From Paracoccus kondratievae (lineage in GTDB: Bacteria; Pseudomonadota; Alphaproteobacteria; Rhodobacterales; Rhodobacteraceae): a DNA stretch of 64,000 nucleotides. Below are positions 47,726 to 57,428 of the stretch, one piece after another; the stretch's first letter is position 1; every line of letters begins with the position of its first letter. The stretch is taken from NCBI RefSeq assembly GCF_009301415.1, contig NZ_CP045072.1, positions 1,851,001 to 1,915,000 on the forward strand, read 5' to 3'. A program made the translations under genes and the position numbers. The notes beneath the pieces were generated by a model. It was not told the DNA's origin. It did not search any database and worked only from the letters and a program-made list of their open reading frames with translations.

Positions 47726-48226
47726 ATGACCATCCGCCCTTTCCTGCCCTATGCCGACCGCCGGTTGCACACTCCGGCCGAGCCGGTCGCCGAGATCACC
47801 GAAACCGTGCGGATGATCTGGGACGACATGATCGACACGATGGAGGCAATGCCGGGCGTCGGCCTTGCCGCACCCCAGATCGGGATCATGATGCGGCTGG
47901 CGGTGGTCGACGCCTCGGAAAAGCGTGGTCAGGCGGTGCGCATGGCCAATCCCGAGGTGCTGCATGCCAGCGTACAGCTGCGCCCCCATGAAGAGGCAAG
48001 CCCCAACCTGCCCGGCGTCTCGGCCCGGATCGAGCGGCCCCGCGCTGTCACCGTGCGCTTTCTGAACGCCGACGGTGAAATCGAGGACCGGGATTTCGTC
48101 GGCCTGTGGGCAACCTCGGTACAGCATCAGATCGACCACCTGAACGGCCGGCTTTACGTCGATCACCTCAGCCCCCTGCGTCGCAAGATGATGGTGGCCA
48201 AATCGGCCAAGCTGACCCGCCGCTGA
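47726..48226 (+). CDS. Degenerate peptide deformylase-family protein
   Basis: The 166-residue protein aligns end to end with the deformylases and keeps GVGLAAPQ (residues 44-51), but two essential positions have changed. Motif 2 reads EEASPNLPG, where the metal-binding Cys is Ser92. Motif 3 reads QHQIDHLNG, where the catalytic Glu is Gln135; both His ligands remain (134, 138). The codon for residue 135 is CAG. The frame is intact with good codon use, so it is maintained, perhaps as a non-catalytic or altered-function paralogue. It starts 57 bases after gene 2. Confidence 0.88.
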   Translation: MTIRPFLPYADRRLHTPAEPVAEITETVRMIWDDMIDTMEAMPGVGLAAPQIGIMMRLAVVDASEKRGQAVRMANPEVLHASVQLRPHEEASPNLPGVSARIERPRAVTVRFLNADGEIEDRDFVGLWATSVQHQIDHLNGRLYVDHLSPLRRKMMVAKSAKLTRR

Positions 48227-48288
48227 CGGTTTTCTTTCGCAATGCGGGGGGTTAGGCTTGGGTCGCAACCAGCGCCTGGACCCAGCAC

Positions 48289-49926
48289 ATGTTCTCCCTC
48301 CTCCCTCTTCTGGCCGGATTGCTGTTATTTTCAGCGTCACTGACCCCTTCGCTTATTCCACGCGACTGGATGATGCAGGGGGTGCTGGCAGGCATGTCCA
48401 TGGCGGCGGGCTATGTGCTGACCCAGTTCCTGCTGGCGATCTGGCGCACGCTTGAGCTGCCGGGACTGAAAGACCGCGCCGCCCGTATCGCCCATGCGGT
48501 CCTGGCGGTGCCGGTGCTGATCCTGCTCGCACGCGCCCTCATCCTGTCTGTCGAGTGGCAAAACAGCATCCGTGTCCGCATGGGCATGCCGGATCTTGAG
48601 GCCAATAACACCGCCAAGATGCTGGGACTGGCACTGGTGGTGTTTCTGGCTCTGTTTCTGTTCGGTCGGGGGCTGCAAGCGCTGTTTGACCTTCTGCGCC
48701 TGCGGCTTGCGCGCCATATCCCCTCGCGCAGCGCCAACGTGCTGGGGCTTTTGCTCGCCGCGATGATCGTCGTCACCCTGACCCGCGACGGGGTGGTGAA
48801 CTGGGCGATGCGCATTGCCGACCGCTCTTACGCCGCCGCCCAGCACCTGACCGATCCCAACCTTGGCCCACCATCCGAGCCATGGCAGTCAGGCTCGGCC
48901 GCCTCGGGGGTCGATTGGGGGCTGATGGGCAAGCCTGGCCGCGACTTTGTGCTAAGCGGGCCGCGCGCCAGCGATATCTCGGCCTTTACCGGCCGTCCGG
49001 CCAAAGAGCCTTTGCGCATCTATGTCGGCCTTGCTCAGGACAAGGACCCCGAGGTCCGCGCCAAGGTGGCACTGGACGAAATGCTGCGCGTCGGCGCCTT
49101 TGACCGCAAGGTGCTGGTGCTGGCCAGCCCGACCGGCACCGGCTGGATGGACCCGGCAAGTTACGATGCGCTGGAATATATGCATGGCGGAGACGTGGCG
49201 ACGGTAGGGGTGCAATATTCCTATCTGCAAAGCCCTCTGGCCCTGATCTTTGAGACCGAATCCGGCCTTGACCAGACCACGGCGCTGATGCGCGTCATTT
49301 ATGACCACTGGCGCCAGCTGCCGCAGGACCAAAGACCACGCCTTTATCTGCACGGCATCTCGCTTGGGGCCTGGTCGTCGATGTATGCCTTCAACCCGTT
49401 CCAGATGATGAACGAACCGGTCTCGGGCGCGTTCTGGGCCGGGCCGCCCTTTCCGTCGACCCTGTGGCGTCAGGCCAATGACGCACGCGAACCCGGCAGC
49501 CGCCTTGTCCTGCCCGATGTCGATGACGGCGAGGTGATCCGCTATGCAAGCCAGTTCGCATCGCCCGACCGCTCGGGTCGCCCATGGGGCCGGCTGCGCA
49601 TCCTGTTCCTGCAATATGCCAGCGATCCGATCGTCTTCTATGATCCCGTCTCGCTGTGGCGCGAACCGCAATGGATGCGCGAGCCGCTGGCCCCCGATGT
49701 TTCGCCCCGGTTGCGCTTTACCCCGGTGGTGACACAGTTGCAGCTGGCGGTGGACTTGCTGGTTTCGACCTCGGCCCCGCCCGGATTTGGCCATACCTAT
49801 CACGCGCATGACTATATTGATGGCTGGGTATCCGTGACCGCCCCCGAGGGCTGGAGCGCCGCCGACACACAACGGCTCAAGGCCATCTGCGGTCAGAACG
49901 GAAGGCTGGGATGCGCAAAGGGCTGA
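48289..49926 (+). CDS. Alpha/beta-hydrolase membrane protein (Abhydrolase_9 type)
   Basis: The 545-residue protein has four or five N-terminal membrane helices (about 4-20, 28-52, 68-88, 112-135, 148-168) followed by an alpha/beta-hydrolase domain. The nucleophile elbow HGISLG is at 355-360 with Ser358, and NSIRVRMGMPDLEANNTAKM lies between helices. This layout fits the Abhydrolase_9 family, whose substrate is unknown. It starts 62 bases after the degenerate deformylase, and its stop overlaps the next hydrolase by 16 bases. Confidence 0.83.
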   Translation: MFSLLPLLAGLLLFSASLTPSLIPRDWMMQGVLAGMSMAAGYVLTQFLLAIWRTLELPGLKDRAARIAHAVLAVPVLILLARALILSVEWQNSIRVRMGMPDLEANNTAKMLGLALVVFLALFLFGRGLQALFDLLRLRLARHIPSRSANVLGLLLAAMIVVTLTRDGVVNWAMRIADRSYAAAQHLTDPNLGPPSEPWQSGSAASGVDWGLMGKPGRDFVLSGPRASDISAFTGRPAKEPLRIYVGLAQDKDPEVRAKVALDEMLRVGAFDRKVLVLASPTGTGWMDPASYDALEYMHGGDVATVGVQYSYLQSPLALIFETESGLDQTTALMRVIYDHWRQLPQDQRPRLYLHGISLGAWSSMYAFNPFQMMNEPVSGAFWAGPPFPSTLWRQANDAREPGSRLVLPDVDDGEVIRYASQFASPDRSGRPWGRLRILFLQYASDPIVFYDPVSLWREPQWMREPLAPDVSPRLRFTPVVTQLQLAVDLLVSTSAPPGFGHTYHAHDYIDGWVSVTAPEGWSAADTQRLKAICGQNGRLGCAKG

Positions 49927-50786
49927 TCCTGGCGCTGGTGCTGCCCGGGCTGGTGCTGCTTGTGCTCGTGCTGAACACGGCGCGCAACTATGCCGGCTGG
50001 CAGCCCGCGACCGAAACCCCCGCCGAACGGCTGGCGCGGCTTGAACCCTACTGGCGCATTTTGCGCCCCGAAGGGCCCGGCCCGCATCCCGCCGCAATCC
50101 TGCTGTCGGGCTGCGACGGGGTGCATGACAATATGGATTATTGGGCGCAACAATACGTTGCCATGGGCCGGGCGGCGCTGATCCTTGACAGCCACGCGCC
50201 AAGATCGCTCGACAGGGCACAGGCGTGGCGGGCGCTTTGCGCGGGGCAGGTCCTGCCAGGGGCCGAGCGGGCCGCCGATCTGGCCGTGGCACTCGCGGCG
50301 CTGCGCGACATGCCGGGGATCAATGCCTCGGATGTGGCGCTGCTCGGGGCGTCGCATGGGGGCTGGACGGTGATGGAGCTGATGCGCGAGCTGTCCTCTG
50401 ACACGCCCCCTCCCGGCCTTTCGGAATGGCCCGTGCCGCCCGACAACCTGACCGCCCAGCTTGGGCCAGCGGTGGTGCTTTACCCCTATTGCGGCCTGCT
50501 AAGTGGTGCGGCCAAGGGGCCGTGGCCGGGTCAGGTGCGAATGCTGATGCTGCTGGCGGCCGAGGATTCGATCACCGATTCCGCCGATTGCCAACAGATG
50601 GCGGCGGATCTTGCCGCCACAGGTGCGCATCTCGACGTCATCACCTATCCCGGCATCAACCACGGCTTTGACCAAAGTGAGCGTTCCATACTCTCACCGC
50701 TGGAGTTCAATGCACCAGCCCGGGCACAGGCGACCCGCGATATCCGCGCCTTCATGGGTTTTGCCGCCGCCGAAGCCGGGATATGA
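49911..50786 (+). CDS. Dienelactone hydrolase-family protein
   Basis: The 291-residue protein has an N-terminal signal anchor (about 5-24) and an alpha/beta-hydrolase fold. The nucleophile elbow is GASHGG with Ser148, and the catalytic His is in YPGINHGFDQ. The loop ILLSGCDGVHDNMDYWAQQY precedes the core. It resembles dienelactone hydrolases, but the periplasmic anchor is unlike the soluble aromatic-degradation enzyme. The substrate is unknown. It overlaps the upstream hydrolase and lies 26 bases before fmt. Confidence 0.82.
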   Translation: MRKGLILALVLPGLVLLVLVLNTARNYAGWQPATETPAERLARLEPYWRILRPEGPGPHPAAILLSGCDGVHDNMDYWAQQYVAMGRAALILDSHAPRSLDRAQAWRALCAGQVLPGAERAADLAVALAALRDMPGINASDVALLGASHGGWTVMELMRELSSDTPPPGLSEWPVPPDNLTAQLGPAVVLYPYCGLLSGAAKGPWPGQVRMLMLLAAEDSITDSADCQQMAADLAATGAHLDVITYPGINHGFDQSERSILSPLEFNAPARAQATRDIRAFMGFAAAEAGI

Positions 50787-50812
50787 GGTCGCCACAGTAA
50801 CGGAGGGCAGCA

Positions 50813-51706
50813 ATGCGCGTCATCTTCATGGGCACACCCGACTTCTCGGTCCCGGCGCTGCGGGCCATCGCCACGCAGCATGAGGTCGTCGCGGTCTACT
50901 CCCAACCGCCCCGCGCGGCGGGACGCGGGCAAAAGCCGCGCCCCTCGCCGGTGCAGCGCGCTGCCGCGGAACTGGGCCTGCCCGTCCGTACGCCCGAGCG
51001 GCTGAAATCCGTGCAAGATCAGGCGGAATTCGCCAATCTTGGTGCCGATGTGGCGGTCGTCGCCGCCTATGGCCTGATCCTGCCACCTGCGGTGCTGGCC
51101 GCGCCGCGCTTTGGCTGCCTGAATATCCACGCCTCACTGCTGCCGCGCTGGCGTGGGGCGGCGCCCATCCACCGCGCCATCATGGCCGGGGACGCCGAAA
51201 CCGGCGTCGCCATCATGCAGATGGAGGCGGGGCTGGACACTGGCCCGGTACTGGCCGAGGCCCGCACCCCCATCGGTCCCGAGGACACCACCGCCGATCT
51301 GCACAACCGGCTGGCCGAGATGGGCGCCGCGCTGATCGTCGAACAGCTGGAGCGTCTGCCGCAACCTGCCCGCCCACAACCGGCCGAAGGCGTGACCTAC
51401 GCCCAAAAGATCGACAAGGCCGAGGCGCGGATAGACTGGAGCCAGCCTGCCGCCCAGATCGACCGCCAGATCCGCGGCCTGTCGCCCTTTCCCGGCGCGT
51501 GGTGTCTGATCGGGGACGAAAGGGTGAAGCTTTTGCGCTCGCGCCTTGCCCCCGGTTCAGGTGCGCCGGGGCAAGTTCTGTCGGGCTTTACCATCGCCTG
51601 CGGCGAAGGCGCGGTCGAGGTGCTTGAGGCCCAGCGCGAAGGCAAACGCCCCATGCCCGCAATCGAAATCCTGCGCGGCCTGACCCTGCCCCCACGGCTT
51701 GGCTGA
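50813..51706 (+). CDS. fmt: Methionyl-tRNA formyltransferase
   Basis: Fmt formylates initiator Met-tRNA with 10-formyltetrahydrofolate. The 297-residue protein has the N-terminus [20 protein letters not shown], active-site N104 and H106 in [18 protein letters not shown], and the C-terminal OB-type domain. Length is normal. In many bacteria fmt directly follows def; here two hydrolases and two extra deformylase paralogues lie between. The reading direction matches, so a shared transcript is possible. Confidence 0.96.
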   Translation: MRVIFMGTPDFSVPALRAIATQHEVVAVYSQPPRAAGRGQKPRPSPVQRAAAELGLPVRTPERLKSVQDQAEFANLGADVAVVAAYGLILPPAVLAAPRFGCLNIHASLLPRWRGAAPIHRAIMAGDAETGVAIMQMEAGLDTGPVLAEARTPIGPEDTTADLHNRLAEMGAALIVEQLERLPQPARPQPAEGVTYAQKIDKAEARIDWSQPAAQIDRQIRGLSPFPGAWCLIGDERVKLLRSRLAPGSGAPGQVLSGFTIACGEGAVEVLEAQREGKRPMPAIEILRGLTLPPRLG

Positions 51707-51836
51707 GGCGCTGTAGCGATTTCGTTACAACCTATGGATGAACTCGCGCTTGCAGGCCGTTCCGCTTAACACCATGTTAATATTTCCCTGTCACACCGGA
51801 ACAATATGATTTGGTCCGGTAATCCTGGAAAGGGGG

Positions 51837-52394
51837 ATGACGATCATGGAAAATCTGATCCGTGTGATGGCCGACCATTGGTGGGTGCCGCTTTTGCGCG
51901 GCATCGCGGCCATCCTTTTCGGCCTGATGGCGTTGGTCTGGCCGGGCCTGACGGTCTATATGCTGCTGCTGGTCTTTGGTGCCTATGCAATTTTTGACGG
52001 GGTCATGGCGATCGTCATTGCCTTCCGTCGCAAGTCTTCGGACGATGGCTGGTGGGCCTGGGCGCTGGACGGGTTGCTGTCCATTGTCATCGGCCTGATG
52101 GCCCTGTTCTGGCCCGAGGCGACGGCGCTGGCCTTCATCATCTGGATGGCCGCCTGGGGTGTGGTCGCCGGTGTCTTCCGCATCGTCGCCGCCATCCGCC
52201 TGCGGCACGAGATCGAGGGTGAATGGGCGCTGGGACTCAGCGGGCTGCTGCTTATCACCTGGGGTGTGCTGATGGCGCTGCTGCCGGCGGCGGGCCTGCT
52301 CAGCATCGCATGGCTGATCGGAACCTTTGCGCTGCTGATCGGCGTGGTGATGATCGCGCTGGCCTTCCGGCTGCGGCGGCTAAGAAGCGCCTGA
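51837..52394 (+). CDS. HdeD-family membrane protein (DUF308)
   Basis: The 185-residue protein has six membrane helices in HdeD-type repeats. It begins MTIMENLIRVMADHWWVPLL and then has GIAAILFGLMALVWPGLTVY. HdeD proteins are linked to acid tolerance in enterobacteria, but most homologues are uncharacterised. A second ATG lies two codons in. The upstream 130-base gap is AT-richer than its surroundings and may hold the promoter. It converges with hrpB three bases away. Confidence 0.85.
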   Translation: MTIMENLIRVMADHWWVPLLRGIAAILFGLMALVWPGLTVYMLLLVFGAYAIFDGVMAIVIAFRRKSSDDGWWAWALDGLLSIVIGLMALFWPEATALAFIIWMAAWGVVAGVFRIVAAIRLRHEIEGEWALGLSGLLLITWGVLMALLPAAGLLSIAWLIGTFALLIGVVMIALAFRLRRLRSA

Positions 52395-52397
52395 CCA

Positions 52398-54815
52398 TCA
52401 GGTCCCGCGCGGTTTGGCGCGGGTGGTCGGGTCGGCCTCCAGCGGGTTCTCTGGCCAGGGGTGGCGTGGATAGCGACCACGCATATCCTTGCGGACATCA
52501 GCATAGCCGCCCGCCCAGAAACCCGGCAGGTCCGTCGTCACCGCGACGGGCTTGCCCCCGGGTGACAGCATGGTGATGCGCAGGGGCCTGCCGCCTGCGC
52601 GCGGATGCCGCGCGACACCGAAAAGCTCTTGCAGCCTCAGCTCGATCGAAGGGGTCTCGTGATCATAATCAATGGGCACTTTGCGGCCTAAAGGTGTCAG
52701 GAAATATGCCGGAGCCTCTTTGTCCAGCCGACGCTGCCCATCCCAGCCGATACGGGCCTTAAGCGCCTCGGTCAGATCGAGTCCGCGCAGATCTGAAAGT
52801 GTCCGCACCTTGCCGAGCCAGGGCAGCAGCCAGTCAGGTTCAGCAAGCAGGCTTGCATCATCCACCGCACCCAGCTCAGGGATCAGAGCGATCCGCGCCC
52901 GCAGCCTCGCCGCCGCGGGGGTCCAGCTCAGGCCATTGGCGCGCAGCCCCTCAAAGGCGGCGCGCGCAAGGGCCGCAGGGTCGGCGTCGTCCATCACACG
53001 ATCAGCCAGCACCAACGCACCCAGCCGTTCCTGCCGACGAGCGATGACGCGGTTGTCGCGGCGTGACCATTCGACCAGTTCGACGCTTTCGATACGATCG
53101 GGAAACAGGGCGCGAAGCTCTTCCTCGCTGATGGGGGCGGCCATGCGGATCCGCGCCTCACGGGTGTCTCCGTCCAGATCGGTGGCGACGATCAGGCGAT
53201 CGCCGGCCAAAGCATCGCCCTCGGGCAGAACCGCACCCTTGCCGCCTGACAGGACATAACGCGGCTGATCGCCCTTGCGGCGCAATCCGATGCGGTCGGG
53301 ATAGGCTAGCGCCGCCATCGCGCCGGGCGACAGCCCCGCCGCAGCTCCATCCCCCGCCATGCGACGCAGGCGCTTGGCCTCATCACGAATGCGGTGCAAC
53401 GGACCGGGGTTTACAGGCCAGGGGTGACGGTCCTGATAGGCGCGCTGGTCACGGATTGCGGCAAGCCGCAGGGTCAGATCAGCAGGCGCGCCTGTCAGCG
53501 GGTCACGCTCGGCCATCAGCGCAGCCAGATCGGCTGCCTCGCGCCCCGCAGTGACCAGCATATGCGCCAACCGCGGATGCAGCGGCAAAGGTGCCAGCCG
53601 CCGCCCATGATCGGTAATACGATCAGATGAATCCAACGCGCCAAGATCGCGCAGCAGTGCCCGCGCCTCGGCCAAAGCTGCCTCGGGCGGCGGGGTCAGA
53701 AAGGCAAGGTCGCGCCCATCCGAACCCCAGATCGCCAGTTCCAGCACCAATCCGGTCAGATCGGCCACCGCAATTTCGGGTGGGGCAAAGGCTGGCAGGG
53801 CCCCTTCTTCGGCCCGCGCCCATAGCCGGTAGCAGATGCCGGGCGCGACTCGTCCGGCACGGCCCCGGCGCTGTTCGGCCTCGGCCCGGCTGACCCGCTC
53901 GGTCACCAGCCGCGACATGCCCGAACCGGGATCAAAGCGCGCGCGCCGCGCCCGGCCCGCATCCACGACCACCCGCACATCTGGAATGGTCAGCGAGGTC
54001 TCGGCGATCGAGGTTGCCAGCACGATCCGCCGCCGCCCGCCACCCGTCGGATGCAAAACAGCGCGCTGGGCCCTGAAGTCCATGTTGCCGAAAAGAGGCA
54101 GCACTTCGGCATCGGTATCAAGCATTGCCCCGACGCGGCGAATCTCTCCCTCGCCCGGCAGAAAGGCCAGGATGGTGCCGCCAGTGTCACGGGTCGTCGA
54201 CTCGGCCTCGGCGATCAGCCGCGCCGCCTCGGGCACCAGCCGGGCCCCTGCGGGCAGGGGACGGCCCAGCCAGCGGGTTTCGACCGGAAAGGCGCGGCCT
54301 TCAGAGCGGATGACAGGCGCATCCTCAAGCAGCGCCGCCACCGGCTCGGTATCAAGCGTCGCTGACATGACCAGCAACGCAAGGTCTGGACGCAGGGCCT
54401 GGCGCGCCTCCCACGTCAGGGCAAGGCCAAGATCGGCGTTCAGGCTGCGTTCGTGAAATTCGTCAAAGATCACGCAACCGATGCCGGAAAGCCCGGGGTC
54501 GGACTGGATCATCCGGGTCAGGATGCCCTCGGTCACCACCTCGATACGCGCGCCCGGCACCGCCTCGCCGCGGATGCGATAGCCGACTGTGCGACCCAAA
54601 GGCTCGCCCAGCGTTTCGGTCATACGCTCGGCCGCGGCACGGGCGGCAAGGCGGCGCGGCTCAAGCATGACGATCCGGCCCGCGACGACCGGCAACAGCG
54701 CCAAAGGCACGCGCGTCGTCTTGCCCCCACCCGGCGGTGCCATCAGAACCGCGCGGCCATGGGCGGTCAGCGCGGCAGTCAACTGGGGCAATACGGCGTC
54801 GATGGGCAGATCCAT
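52398..54815 (-). CDS. hrpB: ATP-dependent helicase HrpB
   Basis: HrpB is a DEAH-like RNA helicase of uncertain cellular role. The 805-residue protein has Walker A PPGGGKTTR (about 27-35), the box FDEFHERSLN with DEFH at 118-121, RGRAGRVAPG of motif VI, and an HrpB-specific C-terminal domain. The ATG at 54815 is chosen; an in-frame extension to 55604 overlaps ycjX antisense and has no helicase similarity. It is divergent from ycjX. Confidence 0.94.
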   Translation of the reverse strand: MDLPIDAVLPQLTAALTAHGRAVLMAPPGGGKTTRVPLALLPVVAGRIVMLEPRRLAARAAAERMTETLGEPLGRTVGYRIRGEAVPGARIEVVTEGILTRMIQSDPGLSGIGCVIFDEFHERSLNADLGLALTWEARQALRPDLALLVMSATLDTEPVAALLEDAPVIRSEGRAFPVETRWLGRPLPAGARLVPEAARLIAEAESTTRDTGGTILAFLPGEGEIRRVGAMLDTDAEVLPLFGNMDFRAQRAVLHPTGGGRRRIVLATSIAETSLTIPDVRVVVDAGRARRARFDPGSGMSRLVTERVSRAEAEQRRGRAGRVAPGICYRLWARAEEGALPAFAPPEIAVADLTGLVLELAIWGSDGRDLAFLTPPPEAALAEARALLRDLGALDSSDRITDHGRRLAPLPLHPRLAHMLVTAGREAADLAALMAERDPLTGAPADLTLRLAAIRDQRAYQDRHPWPVNPGPLHRIRDEAKRLRRMAGDGAAAGLSPGAMAALAYPDRIGLRRKGDQPRYVLSGGKGAVLPEGDALAGDRLIVATDLDGDTREARIRMAAPISEEELRALFPDRIESVELVEWSRRDNRVIARRQERLGALVLADRVMDDADPAALARAAFEGLRANGLSWTPAAARLRARIALIPELGAVDDASLLAEPDWLLPWLGKVRTLSDLRGLDLTEALKARIGWDGQRRLDKEAPAYFLTPLGRKVPIDYDHETPSIELRLQELFGVARHPRAGGRPLRITMLSPGGKPVAVTTDLPGFWAGGYADVRKDMRGRYPRHPWPENPLEADPTTRAKPRGT

Positions 54816-54926
54816 CCCCGCGTTATGGCAAAGCACCGCCGGAGCGAAAAGAGGGACCTCTACACATCCGGCCCCGGCCTGCCTATCTTTGATCCCGCCG
54901 ATGCTGGGGCCAATGCGAGGGACCGA

Positions 54927-56294
54927 ATGGGGATAGCCGACGATCTGATGCAGGGCCTGGGCATTTCCGACCCGGTGCTGCGCCTTGGGGTGACGGGCCT
55001 GTCGCGGGCAGGCAAAACCGTGTTCATCACTTCGTTGGTTGCGAACCTGCTTGACCGGGGGCGGATGGCGGCGCTGCGCGCAGCGGCGGATGGCTCGCTG
55101 AAGGCAGCATGGTTGCAGCCGCAGCCCGACGATACCGTGCCGCGCTTTGATTATGAGCGGCATCTCGCGGCAATGACCGGCCCCGATCCGCATTGGCCCG
55201 AAGGCACACGCCACGTCAGCCAGTTGCGCCTGTCGTTGCGGGTCCAGCCGCGCGGGCTGATCGCAGGCTGGCGCGGCCAGCAGGTCCTGCATCTTGATAT
55301 CGTCGATTACCCGGGCGAGTGGCTGCTGGACCTGCGGCTGATGGACAAGGATTTTGATCAATGGTCGCAAGAGGTCCTGGACAGGATGGAGCGGCGCCCC
55401 GGCGTGCTGGAGTTCCGCGCCGCACTTGCCGGCACCGACACCGCCCGCTTTGACGAAACGGCAGCGCAGGCGCTGGCCTCTGCCTATACCCGTCACCTGC
55501 ATCTGGCGCGCGAAGCGGGCTGGTCGGACTGCACCCCCGGCCGTTTCCTGATGCCGGGGGAGCTTGACGGCTCTCCGGCGCTGACCTTTACCCCTCTGCC
55601 GCATGAGATGCGGTCAACGCCTCTGGGCCGCGAATTCGCCCGCCGTTTTGGGGCCTATAAGGCACAGGTGGTCCGGCCCTTCTTTCGCGACCATTTCGCC
55701 CGCATTGACCGGCAGGTCGTGCTGATGGATGTGCTGGGCGCGATCCATGCAGGGCCGCAGGCGGTCGAGGATATGCGCCGCGCCATGGCCGATATCCTTG
55801 GCGCATTCCGACCCGGACGCGCGGGCTGGCTTGCCCAGCTATTGGGTGCGCGGCGCGTGGGACGCATCCTCTTTGCCGCGACCAAGGCCGACCATCTGCA
55901 CCATATCCAGCACCCGCGCCTGACCGGCATCACCACCGCGATGCTGCGCGAGGCCCGCGACCGCGCCGATTTCTCGGGTGCGCGGACCGAGGCCATGTCC
56001 ATCGCCTCGCTGCGCACCACCACCGAAGAGATGATCCGGCAGGACGGCGAGGACCTGCCCGCCGTGCGCGGCACATTGATGGACGGGCGGCAGGCGGCAT
56101 TCTACCCTGGAGAGTTGCCGGCCAACCCATCGGAACTGCTGGTTCCCGCCAGTCAGGGCGCAACGCGCTGGCTGGACGGAGATTACGCGATCATGAACTT
56201 TGCCCCGGCACCGAACACGATGCGGCCGGGCGATGGACCTCCGCATATTCGTCTGGACCGCGCGGCCGAATTCCTGATCGGCGACAGGCTATAG
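54927..56294 (+). CDS. ycjX: YcjX family P-loop GTPase-like protein
   Basis: The 455-residue protein starts at an ATG with GAGGG nearby and has a P-loop, GLSRAGKT at 24-31, with HLDIVDYPGEWLLDL as a likely switch region. YcjX proteins are cytoplasmic, often induced by envelope or heat stress, with no defined biochemical role. Here it is paired with a DUF697/TIGR01620 membrane protein, the usual partner (ycjF in enterobacteria). It is divergent from hrpB across 111 bases. Confidence 0.92.
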   Translation: MGIADDLMQGLGISDPVLRLGVTGLSRAGKTVFITSLVANLLDRGRMAALRAAADGSLKAAWLQPQPDDTVPRFDYERHLAAMTGPDPHWPEGTRHVSQLRLSLRVQPRGLIAGWRGQQVLHLDIVDYPGEWLLDLRLMDKDFDQWSQEVLDRMERRPGVLEFRAALAGTDTARFDETAAQALASAYTRHLHLAREAGWSDCTPGRFLMPGELDGSPALTFTPLPHEMRSTPLGREFARRFGAYKAQVVRPFFRDHFARIDRQVVLMDVLGAIHAGPQAVEDMRRAMADILGAFRPGRAGWLAQLLGARRVGRILFAATKADHLHHIQHPRLTGITTAMLREARDRADFSGARTEAMSIASLRTTTEEMIRQDGEDLPAVRGTLMDGRQAAFYPGELPANPSELLVPASQGATRWLDGDYAIMNFAPAPNTMRPGDGPPHIRLDRAAEFLIGDRL

Positions 56295-56303
56295 GAGAGC
56301 GCA

Positions 56304-57428
56304 ATGGCTGAACCTCCGAAACGGCGCGGACCGGTTCTGCTGGAGTTGGACGATGTCCAGCCCGAGCTGTCCCGGACTGAACCGCCACAACCCGGCGCCC
56401 AGTTCGATCCCCGCCCCGATCAGCGCGACCGCAAGCCACCCCGGACCGAGCTGCGCGAAGGCGACGCCGCACCCTCGCCCGCGGATGCGCCAATGATTGA
56501 CGACGGCCTGGCCCCCCTGCCACAGCCGCGCACCATGCAGCTTGTGGCGCGGCTGGTCGGGCGTGGCCCGTCACGGCTGACGCGGTTCTTTATCAATACC
56601 GGGGTCGCGCTGTTCACCTTTCTGCTGTCGGTCGCCGCGCTGCGCTATCTGACCGACCTCTTGAACAGCTACCCGCTGCTGGGCTGGATCGGCATCGGCC
56701 TGATGGTCCTGTTCTGCCTTGCCGCGCTGGCGATGGCGTTTCGCGAGTTCCGTGCCTGGTCGCGCTTTGCCGCCATCGACGGCATTAACCGCGAGGCCGG
56801 GGCGGCACTGGCTGCAAACGACTTGAGGTCGGCGCGGCATGTGGTGGACCGGATGGAAAGCCTGTATCGCGCCCGGCCCGAGCTTGAATGGGGCCTGACG
56901 CGCCTGCGCGAACGCAAGGGCGATACCTATGATGCCGAAACCCTGATCGCGCTGGCCGAGACCGAATTGCTCGCGCCCCTCGACATCGAGGCCCGGCGCG
57001 AGATCGAGGCAGCCGCCCGCACCGTCGCCGCCGCCACGGCGCTGATCCCGCTGGCGCTGGCAGATATCATTGCCGCGCTGGCCGCAAACCTGCGCATGAT
57101 CCGCCGCATGGCCGAAATCTATGGCGGTCGGGCGGGCGCAGTGGGCGGCTGGCGGCTGGCGCGCACCGTGATGACCCATCTGATCGCCACCGGGGCGGTC
57201 GCGGCCGGCGACGACCTGATCCACACCGTCGCCGGAGGGGGGCTGCTCGCCAAGGTCTCGAAACGCTTTGGCGAAGGGGTGGTCAACGGGGCTCTGACCG
57301 CCCGGGTCGGCATCGCAGCGATGGAGGTCTGCCGTCCGCTGCCCTTCATCCACCAGCCCCGCCCCCGGGTCGGCAATCTGATCGCACGCGGCCTGAAGGG
57401 GCTTTTCGGCGAGGACACCGAGAAGTAG
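56304..57428 (+). CDS. ycjF: TIGR01620/DUF697 membrane protein (YcjF-like)
   Basis: The 374-residue protein has a long hydrophilic Pro-rich N-terminus (about 1-85), two membrane helices (about 90-112 and 120-145), and a C-terminal region rich in short amphipathic helices (AARTVAAATALIPLALADII; GRAGAVGGWRLARTVMTHLI). It matches the YcjF partner of YcjX and starts nine bases after it. Function unknown. It is followed by the non-coding CRISPR-remnant region. Confidence 0.88.
   Translation: MAEPPKRRGPVLLELDDVQPELSRTEPPQPGAQFDPRPDQRDRKPPRTELREGDAAPSPADAPMIDDGLAPLPQPRTMQLVARLVGRGPSRLTRFFINTGVALFTFLLSVAALRYLTDLLNSYPLLGWIGIGLMVLFCLAALAMAFREFRAWSRFAAIDGINREAGAALAANDLRSARHVVDRMESLYRARPELEWGLTRLRERKGDTYDAETLIALAETELLAPLDIEARREIEAAARTVAAATALIPLALADIIAALAANLRMIRRMAEIYGGRAGAVGGWRLARTVMTHLIATGAVAAGDDLIHTVAGGGLLAKVSKRFGEGVVNGALTARVGIAAMEVCRPLPFIHQPRPRVGNLIARGLKGLFGEDTEK

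Noticed and set aside
54816..55604. N-terminal extension of hrpB
   Set aside because: The added 263 residues overlap ycjX antisense and have no helicase similarity; the ATG at 54815 fits the family.
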